Origin: Nemertoderma westbladi | Lineage: Eukaryota > Xenacoelomorpha > Nemertodermatida > Nemertodermatidae | Reading direction: 5' to 3' | Length of the DNA: 64,000 nt | Assembly: GCA_032718475.1 (NCBI GenBank) | Contig: JAUCBJ010000968.1 | Span: forward strand, 1-64,000 | Part shown: positions 55,910 through 64,000 of the stretch, in pieces | Layout: every line of letters starts with the position of its first letter | How positions within the stretch are numbered: position 1 is the stretch's first letter | Translations under genes and position numbers: made by a program | The notes under the pieces: model-generated | Database searches by the model: none | What the model was told of the DNA's origin: nothing | Seen by the model: only the letters and a program-made list of their open reading frames with translations

Positions 55910-56574
55910 TAACAGTAAAACAAAAATGTTATAAACCTCTCCTTCCATGCAGCCAATGATTGAGAAAGCAGAATTACTCTTGAGCAATTCGCAACAGACA
56001 ACCCAAACCCACCCCAATCAACACTCCAGCCTGCTTGCTCCTTATCTGTGCCCAGCCAGCTAGCTGCGATTTCAATAATTACCTTAACGTTGCTATGATA
56101 CAGAAATCCTTCCCTATTCACTACAGCACTAAGAATAGGCCAATTCAATCGTGCTTGGCGAATATGACATATTTATACACTATTTGATTTTTAATCAATA
56201 AATAATCATACATATTTATATTAAACACTCGAATAAAATAAATACTTTGTGAGAATGGGACACGGCGAATCTACTCATGTTAATTTTATACCAGATGGGA
56301 TAAATGTTACCCCTCTAAATAATTAATTACCGATAGAAGAACCGAAATGATTCGATACATTTCGCCCGAACGAACACAAAATACGCATTCACGCAAGCAA
56401 ACGCGTAAAATTAGCCTCGAGATTGCGATAGTTTACGTGCTCAGGACGAGAGCTTTCGATCGATGTATCATTTGCTCAGATTGGTGCATGTGTGTCGGAG
56501 CGTATAGCTTGGACAGACTCACAGACTCATAGACTCACAGACTCACAGACAGACAGAGGATATTTATATATAGA
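55910..56574 (-). mobile_element. Truncated Helitron-like unit 6
   Basis: Lacks the hairpin and modules. It contains the non-modular segment shared with type A (AACAGTAAAACAAAAATGTT; GAGAATGGGACACGGCGAAT), then a variant 5' segment (CGTATAGCTTGGACAGACTC, then GACTCACA repeats and AGAGGATATTTATATATAGA). Confidence 0.6.
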
Positions 56575-56871
56575 TTAATTTTATACCAGATGGGATAAAT
56601 GTTACCCCTCTAAATAATTAATTACCGATAGAAGAACCGAAATGATTCGATACATTTCGCCCGAACGAACACAAAATACGCATTCACGCAAGCAAACGCG
56701 TAAAATTAGCCTCGAGATTGCGATAGTTTACGTGCTCAGGACGAGAGCTTTCGATCGATGTATCATTTGCTCAGATTGGTGCATGTGTGTCGGAGCGTAT
56801 AGCTTGGACAGACTCACAGACTCATAGACTCACAGACTCACAGACAGACAGAGGATATTTATATATATAGA
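56575..56871 (-). mobile_element. Truncated Helitron-like unit 7 (297 bp)
   Basis: Near-perfect tandem copy of the last 295-297 bp of unit 6, with the same TTAATTTTATACCAGATGGG start and TTTATATATATAGA end. Confidence 0.7.
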
Positions 56872-57168
56872 TTAATTTTATACCAGATGGGATAAATGTT
56901 ACCCCTCTAAATAATTAATTACCGATAGAAGAACCGAAATGATTCGATACATTTCGCCCGAACGAACACAAAATACGCATTCACGCAAGCAAACGCGTAA
57001 AATTAGCCTCGAGATTGCGATAGTTTACGTGCTCAGGACGAGAGCTTTCGATCGATGTATCATTTGCTCAGATTGGTGCATGTGTGTCGGAGCGTATAGC
57101 TTGGACAGACTCACAGACTCATAGACTCACAGACTCACAGACAGACAGAGGATATTTATATATATAGA
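56872..57168 (-). mobile_element. Truncated Helitron-like unit 8 (297 bp)
   Basis: Third near-identical tandem copy, immediately after unit 7. The identical short frames within the three copies are by-products of the repeat, not genes. Confidence 0.7.
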
Positions 57169-57740
57169 TAGATAATATATGTACCTTTACTTTCCCTGTT
57201 TCGGGGCCAGTAGGCCCTATTTAGTTAACCATATGCAACCAAGTGCGAACAAGTCCAACCTAGTGCCAGTTAGTCAAACCACCTGTCAGCGAGTGCAACC
57301 GGGTGCCAGTAGTAGGTAATTAATCTTAAGTCCAACCGGGCGGCCAGGTGTCAGTACAATAAAACAAGCGCTTTGGCGCATCCCGGCTGAAGAACGGTAT
57401 TAGTACGTTTGAACGACACTAGCCAAACAATCCTGAAATCAGATAGAAACTGATAAAAATTGTTACCGGTACCGGTATATCAGTATTGTTAGGCCTACTG
57501 TTACTTACTGGGCCTACTGTTAGTGTACTGTACTCGTGTACTGGGAAACTTATCGAGACTGAGGAGCGCGCTATTGAGTTTGCACAAAGCGTGGAGCTTC
57601 TCCCCCGAACTCTACAACAAAATGGGCAACCAACCCTACGTCTTTGTCCTTTTCCGCCATTTCCGGGTTGTACTGCGCAATCTAAAATTACGCTGGTGAA
57701 GGACAGGCAGACAGGGGATTCATGCAGCTTGTTTGGCGTT
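57169..57740. other. Unique interior of the long-inverted-repeat element
   Basis: The only interior segment not explained by Helitron-like units. It has repeated CCAACCTAGTGCC, AACCGGGTGCCAG and AACCAAGTGCGAA steps near 57235-57350 and a short open frame (57486-57743) without a recognisable domain. Confidence 0.5.
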
Positions 57741-58291
57741 TGACACGACGGTTTTCAATATCTGTGCGAATATTTATTCCCTTAGCATTCTCATTGCTGC
57801 TTCTATCAGTCTATACTATGTTAGTGCCATACTGCAGTACTGTAGCAACCAACAACATTCTATAGCCCAGGCAGCCAGGTTGCAGGTTGGTGGAAAAACA
57901 GTTCAAAAATAAATCACGGTTCTGTTAATCACGGTTAGATTTCCAAGCGGCGTCAAGAAGAGTTATGGTTAATAGGTACTGCACTGCTGGCTCATCCCGG
58001 GGCTGGCGGACACCGGCTGTCACTAATCCTGGACCTGTCCTGCATTGTTTAGGCCTATTTGACAAAAGGTAGCGGCAGCCATACTCTTTACATCACTTAG
58101 CTTTAAGGCGTCAGGTTTTCTTCAGTCTGCATGTGTGCTGTGCTGCTGTGCACTTCTTACTGGTCCGCAATGCCTAATCTTTAAAATCACATACGGATTA
58201 TTCTCTATAGGAATCCATTACATACGCGTATGTGCGTGCATACGGATACGGCAAATGCATACGGATACGGATACGGCGAAAAGTTATACCC
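57741..58291 (-). repeat. Right terminal inverted repeat
   Basis: Reverse complement of the left arm, from TGACACGACGGTTTTCAATA to CGGCGAAAAGTTATACCC. It is longer by about 40 bp, partly through extra TACGGATACGG-type steps and an AGGCCT hexamer. Confidence 0.92.
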
Positions 58292-58300
58292 CTAATTTTG
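58292..58300. repeat. Right 9-bp target-site duplication
   Basis: CTAATTTTG, identical to 44216-44224. Confidence 0.8.
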
Positions 58301-58496
58301 GCTCAGATTAGAGGCCATTGTATTACACAGCATACAGACTGACAGAGCTACCCGGTAAAAGTGCCCTCTACACTGCTCTATACATACATACCGGTACAGT
58401 GCTTCCCGCTCCCGGCAGCTCGGTACCGTACCAGCGTACCGGTAACATAAGAACCACTGTACATTGTAGGCCTGCCGTTACCACCAATACACTAAA
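58301..58496 (+). promoter_or_regulatory. Short 5' flank of PSMD9, between the transposon end and the start codon
   Basis: Only 196 bp separate the 14-kb element's target duplication from the PSMD9 ATG. The stretch is rich in ACCGGTAC-type palindromes (CCGGTACAG, CGGTACCGTACC, GTACCGGTAAC). No TATA box is seen. It must hold the 5' UTR and probably the core promoter. Confidence 0.45.
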
Positions 58497-59132
58497 ATGG
58501 AGACCTACGACGAACTAAAAGCCTCTCTAAAGGCTTTAATAAATAAAAAGTCGGGAATTGAGTCGGAGATTAAAGAACTCACGTCGGTTCTGGAATCCCA
58601 AGGTAATGTAGGAATGCAGACAGCATTGGTAGACTCCGAGGGTTTCCCGAGGGCGGACGTCGACGTGTTCTCGGTAGTGACGACGAGACAGCAGATAAAT
58701 CGACTACAAAACGACCACAAAACGCTGATGCTTGACATCGAGGAACGCTTAAACGCGCTGCACCAGCGGGAACGGGAGGACAAGGAGTTCCGAGCGCATG
58801 TTAGTGTTCCTGTCCACGTTCCGCACCCTAGCGAGCCGTTCCTCACCGTGGACGCGGTAGCCGAAGAGAGTCCGGCGGAGCGGGCCGGGTTGCTGCTCGG
58901 GGATCGGATCACTCAGTTCGGTTCCATTACGGCGGGGAACTTTGAGGAACTGCGTAACATCTCGGATGTTGTCGGTCACAGTCAGGGGAAGAGCGTTCCG
59001 CTTATAGTGGTGCGTGGGGAACGTAAGGAGTTGGTCCATCTGTCATTAGTTCCTCAGCTGTGGAAGGGAAGGGGTTTGATTGGTTGTCTCATAAACATTA
59101 TTAGTAAGTCTGAATCTGATTATGATAGATAA
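58497..59132 (+). CDS. PSMD9: 26S proteasome non-ATPase regulatory subunit 9 (assembly chaperone p27/PSMD9)
   Basis: A single open frame of 211 residues. PSMD9 (yeast Nas2) is a chaperone for base assembly of the 19S regulatory particle and holds the ATPase Rpt5 until assembly. The N-terminal third is a coiled coil (METYDELKASLKALINKKSG; ELTSVLESQG; RADVDVFSVVTTRQQINRLQ), as in Nas2. Residues about 110-200 form a PDZ-like domain (FLTVDAVAEESPAERAGLLL, GDRITQFGSI, SVPLIVVRGERKELVHLSLV). The C-terminus WKGRGLIGCLI matches the family's conserved end. Length agrees with the family (about 210-225). The start has a good context (AAAATGG). It has no introns here, whereas the human gene, as I recall, is split into several exons; this could reflect lineage intron loss or an intact retrocopy. 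Confidence 0.93.
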   Translation: METYDELKASLKALINKKSGIESEIKELTSVLESQGNVGMQTALVDSEGFPRADVDVFSVVTTRQQINRLQNDHKTLMLDIEERLNALHQREREDKEFRAHVSVPVHVPHPSEPFLTVDAVAEESPAERAGLLLGDRITQFGSITAGNFEELRNISDVVGHSQGKSVPLIVVRGERKELVHLSLVPQLWKGRGLIGCLINIISKSESDYDR

Positions 59133-59332
59133 TTGTAACTATAAGCCTACCGGTACCTTCCCTTATCTATTATTAGTTGTAACTATTTTTATATTATATT
59201 GTTATTCATTAACATCAGTAAATCTATTAGTATTTCTATTCTACGAAACTGGGCGATGTTTTTTCTGGGTCTTTCTTTCACATTGGGATAATAGGGGTTA
59301 CAGACGACACCATCACCTGAAATAGTGTCCAA

Positions 59333-59590
59333 ATTCGGGGACAGAGGGCGAAACTTAACGCAAATTCCATCTCGGCGAATTAATATCTAATATCCTGCCT
59401 CAATGCTAAATTATAAATTTAGGGGAATATATCAGGTTTCAGTGGCACTTATTATAACCAAAACAATAAACAGAAGTCAGTATAACAACAAGTTACGGTT
59501 TTATTTTTGAGAGTAATCAGCTGTTATTTGCGTCGAATTTCCCCTGGAGATTGAGGAATTTAATTGCGTCGAAAGTCCCCCCCCCCCCCC
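59333..59590 (-). mobile_element. Diverged copy of the poly(C)-ended MITE
   Basis: Shares CCTCAATGCTAAATTATAAA, AACCAAAACAATAAACAGAA, AATCAGCTGTTATTTGCGTC, CCCCTGGAGATTGAGGAATT and ATTGCGTCGAAAGT followed by 14 C with the copy at 10622-10850. It may supply a poly(A) signal for PSMD9 (AATAAA near 59466). Confidence 0.65.
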
Positions 59591-59734
59591 TTGATGGAAT
59601 TTGAAAATCAGGTTCTGATGGAAATTCTCGTACATTTTTTATACAAAGTTTAACTAATCCGAAACATCAGCCAGGAGAAGTACATACAGGACAACATTTG
59701 AGAAATTTCAATTGAGAACTGAATCAATTTTGAC

Positions 59735-60560
59735 TAATTTCAGTTACTTACAGTTTCAGTATTAAAAAATGTAGCATTTCAGTTACAGTTACAGTATTAC
59801 AAAATTGAGCATTTCAGTTACAGTATTACAAAATTGAGCATTTCAGCTACAGTTTCAGTATTACAAAATTGAGCATTTCAGTTACAGTTTCAATATTACA
59901 AAATTGAGCATTTCAGTTACAGTTTCAATATTACAAAATTGAGCTTTTCAGTATTACAAAATTGAGCATTTCAGTTACAGTTTCAATATTACAAAATTGA
60001 GCATTTCAATATTACAAAATTGAGCATTTCAGTTACAGTATTACAAAATTGAGCATTTCAGTTACAGTTTCAGTATTACAAAATTGAGCATTTCAGTTAC
60101 AGTATTACAAAATTGAGCATTTCAGCTACAGTTTCAGTATTACAAAATTGAGCATTTCAGTTACAGTTTCAATATTACAAAATTGAGCATTTCAGTTACA
60201 GTTTCAATATTACAAAATTGAGCTTTTCAGTATTACAAAATTGAGCATTTCAGTTACAGTTTCAATATTACAAAATTGAGCATTTCAGTATTACAAAATT
60301 GAGCATTTCAGTATTACAAAATTGAGCATTTCAGTTACAGTTTCAATATTACAAAATTGAGCATTTCAGTTACAGTTTCAATATTACAAAATTGAGCTTT
60401 TCAGTATTACAAAATTGAGCATTTCAGTATTACAAAATTGAGCATTTCAGTTCCAGTTACAGTATTACCAAATTGAGCATTTCAGTTACAGTTTCAGTAT
60501 TAGAAAATTGAGCATTTCAGTTTCAGTTACAGTATTGATCCTTATAAAATTTCAGTTTCA
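59735..60560. repeat. 35-bp minisatellite with length variants, about 25-28 units
   Basis: The unit reads TACAAAATTGAGCATTTCAG then TTACAGTTTCAGTAT. Shorter units lack the TTACAGTTTCAG part. Substitutions (TTTCAATAT, GAGCTTTTCAG) recur in the same order, so blocks of several units have duplicated together. Confidence 0.95.
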
Positions 60561-60569
60561 GTTATAGAA

Positions 60570-61864
60570 TCAATATATTATCCCACGTAGTTTGCAGTCA
60601 TTGAATGAAATATGTCAGTAAAGGCTGAGCTCTTTTCACCTTGGTGTAGGATAGATATATGACGACCAAAGGAAGAGAACGAGCATAACGAGGCTGATAA
60701 AGCTAATAATAATAATAATCTAATAATAATCGCGGGCTAATAATTCCTGAGACCTTCAAAACGTATGTACCTATTTGTGCTAAAATCAATAAATTTTAAG
60801 TACAAAAAAAAACAAAGTCTCTGGCTCTGGTTCCGGTATTTTTCAAACTGATTCTCTCGGTAGGTCTCTGGCTCACCGGTATTAAGAAAAACAGGTCTCT
60901 GTTTCAACTCTACACATTATCGACCTTCATTCATACTCACTCCCAATTGTTTTTTCAATGGTTTTGAGTTCAAAGCTCAAAGGTTTACTACTTGTTTACA
61001 TAACATAATATTAACTCGTTATCTTTCATAACCCATCGATATTTATTTATTTAATTCTCATTCGTAATACCTTCCACTGGCATAACACGTTTTTATTTCA
61101 AATTGTTTCTTCTTACGTAGATGAATCACCATTTTTCTGGAAGTAAATGTTTGCATTCACTTGTATTTAAGCATTCGTGCGCCGAATTCATTTCTGTAAT
61201 ATTTGCTTTTCGTGCATGTATCTTGACTAGAAATTATAGGATTTTTTTTATTTATTTTTATTAGAAATTGACTAACGTTTTGACTGACATTTATTTTTTC
61301 TCATGTTATATTGGACATTCTGTGCTCACAATATATAATATTACATAATATAATATATTATAACGATATATTACATAAAATATTATATAATTCCTAATAT
61401 TCATAATTCATAATATACGAAGAATTATTATATTTTTGTACAAGAGCTTTATTATACTTTTTTTTCATTGCATATAAAATGTGTAAAAGTGTAAAAATGT
61501 ATCTTACTTACTAGCATTACTTAGTTGGCATCGATTCGATTAGCAGCAATTCAATATTTGAAAATTTATATTAGTAATTGAGATTTACAAGTTGAAGTTA
61601 CCCTTGATCTAACTATCTACTACTACTATAATTATGGTTTATTGTGACATAAAATACAAGAATAGACCATATCCTGAAATAGCCTACATTGTCTTTAATT
61701 CATGCACCCCCCAAATTTTTCAAGAAATCTTAATGAAAATGAAAATCATTATAAAAACTAACTACATAAAAGGTGCCCCCCTCCCACTTAATAGGGTTAA
61801 GTTTCAAGAGACTTAAAATTTTGGTTCGGCGTATATTTTATTAAATTACTTGAGTATTGTAAGT
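60570..61864. other. AT-rich intergenic sequence
   Basis: Contains (AATAAT)n at about 60705-60725 and a TATAATAT-rich stretch at 61325-61440. No gene, RNA gene or transposon end is recognised. Confidence 0.5.
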
Positions 61865-64000
61865 TATTAGTTTGATAACACCAAAGTAATTTATTAGTTG
61901 GATAACACAAAAGTAATTTAATGTTTGGATAACACCAAAGTAAGTTGTTAGTTGGATAACACCAAAGTAAGTTAATAGTTGGATAACACCAAAGTAAGTT
62001 ATTAGTTGGATAACACAAAAGTAATTTAATATTTGGATAACACCAAAGTAAGTTGTTAGTTGGATAACACCAAAGTAAGTTAAGAGTTGGATAACACCAA
62101 AGTAAGTTGTTAGTTGGATAACACCAAAGTAAGTTAATAGTTGGATAACACCAAAGTAAGTTAATAGTTGGATAACACCAAAGTAATTTAATATTTGGAT
62201 AACACCAAAGTAAGTTAATAGTTGGATAACACCAAAGTAAGTTGTTAGTTGGATAACACCAAAGTAAGTTAATAGTTGGATAACACCAAAGTAAGTTAAT
62301 AGTTGGATAACACCAAAGTAATTTAATAGTTGGATAACACCAAAGTAAGTTAATAGTTGGATAACACCAAAGTAAGTTGTTAGTTGGATAACACCAAAGT
62401 AAGTTATTAGTTGGATAACACCAAAGTAATTTAATATTTGGATAACACCAAAGTAAGTTATTAGTTGGATAACACAAAAGTAATTTAATGTTTGGATAAC
62501 ACCAAAGTAAGTTGTTAGTTGGATAACACCAAAGTAAGTTAATAGTTGGATAACACCAAAGTAAGTTATTAGTTGGATAACACAAAAGTAATTTAATATT
62601 TGGATAACACCAAAGTAAGTTGTTAGTTGGATAACACCAAAGTAAGTTAATAGTTGGATAACACCAAAGTAAGTTGTTAGTTGGATAACACCAAAGTAAG
62701 TTAATAGTTGGATAACACCAAAGTAAGTTAATAGTTGGATAACACCAAAGTAATTTAATATTTGGATAACACCAAAGTAAGTTATTAGTTGGATAACACA
62801 AAAGTAATTTAATATTTGGATAACACCAAAGTAAGTTTTGTTAGTTGGATAACACCAAAGTAAGTTAATAGTTGGATAACACCAAAGTAAGTTGTTAGTT
62901 GGATAACACCAAAGTAAGTTATTAGTTGGATAACACCAAAGTAATTTAATATTTGGATAACACCAAAGTAAGTTATTAGTTGGATAACACAAAAGTAATT
63001 TAATATTTGGATAACACCAAAGTAAGTTGTTAGTTGGATAACACCAAAGTAATTTAATATTTGGATAACACCAAAGTAAGTTATTAGTTGGATAACACAA
63101 AAGTAATTTAATATTTGGATAACACCAAAGCAAGTTATTAGTTGGATAACACAAAAGTAATTTAATATTTGGATAACACCAAAGTAAGTTGTTAGTTGGA
63201 TAACACCAAAGTAAGTTAATAGTTGGATAACACCAAAGTAAGTTGTTAGTTGGATAACACCAAAGTAAGTTATTAGTTGGATAACACCAAAGTAATTTAA
63301 TATTTGGATAACACCAAAGTAAGTTATTAGTTGGATAACACAAAAGTAATTTAATATTTGGATAACACCAAAGTAAGTTGTTAGTTGGATAACACCAAAG
63401 TAAGTTAATAGTTGGATAACACCAAAGTAAGTTGTTAGTTGGATAACACCAAAGTAAGTTAATAGTTGGATAACACCAAAGTAAGTTAATAGTTGGATAA
63501 CACCAAAGTAATTTAATATTTGGATAACACCAAAGTAAGTTATTAGTTGGATAACACAAAAGTAATTTAATATTTGGATAACACCAAAGTAAGTTGTTAG
63601 TTGGATAACACCAAAGTAAGTTAATAGTTGGATAACACCAAAGTAAGTTGTTAGTTGGATAACACCAAAGTAAGTTAATAGTTGGATAACACCAAAGTAA
63701 GTTAATAGTTGGATAACACCAAAGTAATTTAATATTTGGATAACACCAAAGTAAGTTATTAGTTGGATAACACAAAAGTAATTTAATATTTGGATAACAC
63801 CAAAGTAAGTTGTTAGTTGGATAACACCAAAGTAAGTTAATAGTTGGATAACACCAAAGTAAGTTGTTAGTTGGATAACACCAAAGTAAGTTATTAGTTG
63901 GATAACACCAAAGTAATTTAATATTTGGATAACACCAAAGTAAGTTATTAGTTGGATAACACAAAAGTAATTTAATATTTGGATAACACCAAAGCAAGTT
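61865..64000. repeat. 27-bp minisatellite with higher-order organisation, about 79 units
   Basis: The unit reads GTTGGATAACACCAAAGTAA then GTTAATA, with four subtypes (TTAATAG, TTGTTAG, TTATTAG, and TTTAATATTTGG preceded by ACACAAAAG). The ACACAAAAG subtype recurs at 63339, 63555 and 63771, exactly 216 bp (8 units) apart, then 189 bp (7 units) later at 63960. Because 27 is divisible by three, the minus strand stays open for over 700 codons as a repeated nonapeptide (LLWCYPTIN); a 29-bp unit near 62836 shifts the frame. The array continues past the window. Confidence 0.97.

Larger units (their letters stand above)
44225..58291. mobile_element. 14-kb long-inverted-repeat element with 9-bp target duplication
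   Basis: The ends are inverted copies (44225-44736 and 57741-58291) beginning GGGTATAACTTTTCGCCGTA on both sides. The direct repeat CTAATTTTG lies immediately outside each end. Long terminal inverted repeats with a 9-bp duplication are known from Mutator-like and foldback elements. No transposase frame is seen inside; the interior is mostly an array of Helitron-like units (44768-57168) plus about 570 bp of unique sequence (57169-57740). It may be a non-autonomous foldback or MULE-type element that was filled by Helitron-like insertion and amplification. Confidence 0.75.

Noticed and set aside
56347-57124. Three identical 61-residue frames
   Set aside because: They are carried passively by the 297-bp tandem units; there is no domain and no independent conservation.
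44225-58291. Polinton/Maverick element
   Set aside because: Long inverted repeats and a size near 15 kb fit, but the target duplication is 9 bp rather than 6, the ends do not start with AG, and no polymerase B, integrase, ATPase or capsid-like frame is present.
61841-63997. A minus-strand open frame of 718 codons, plus a second of 334 codons
   Set aside because: It is a monotonous nonapeptide from a 27-bp tandem repeat. Two frames are open at once, and the frame shifts at a 29-bp unit without consequence. Unit length divisible by three explains it.

Overview
The window is nuclear DNA from an animal, most likely an invertebrate; I cannot name the species. The reasons are GT-AG introns in consistent phase, metazoan families (a DEG/ENaC channel, BTB-BACK-TLDc, PSMD9), and a dense load of retroelements, MITEs and minisatellites. 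Tandem arrays alone occupy about 22 kb, roughly a third of the window.

Layout. At 147-2795 lies a decayed Ty3/gypsy element. From 2875 to 38659 (+) runs one large gene. Nine exons, all in phase, encode a CUB domain followed by the extracellular part and second membrane helix of a DEG/ENaC (amiloride-sensitive sodium channel family) subunit. Its 5' end, with the first membrane helix, is not recognised here. Its introns are swollen by minisatellites: a 31-bp unit at 3975-10140, a 37-bp unit at 20118-31328 and a 33-bp unit at 36405-38363. They also hold a hAT-type and a TA-flanked non-autonomous DNA transposon, a pair of poly(C)-ended MITEs and two decayed RTE-like LINE copies. A complete two-exon BTB-BACK-TLDc gene (13185-17190) is nested on the opposite strand inside one of these introns.

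From 38660 to 44215 the DNA is intergenic, with a tRNA-derived SINE, a short degenerate array and a 5'-truncated, mutated LINE on the minus strand (42040-43870). The most unusual object is at 44225-58291. It is a 14-kb segment bounded by inverted repeats of about 510-550 bp and by a perfect 9-bp direct repeat (target-site duplication). Its interior is almost entirely a head-to-tail row of eight units that end in a CTAG-closed hairpin and begin with TC when read on the minus strand, as Helitrons do. Those units are themselves built of modules of about 146 bp.

Just beyond it (58497-59132, +) is an intact, intronless PSMD9 (26S proteasome assembly chaperone p27) reading frame. The window ends with another MITE copy, a 35-bp array and a 27-bp array with higher-order structure (61865-64000). 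That last array yields very long open frames that are not genes.

The three genes have no obvious functional link. The main story is a gene whose introns have been expanded by tandem and transposed DNA, next to a composite mobile element.
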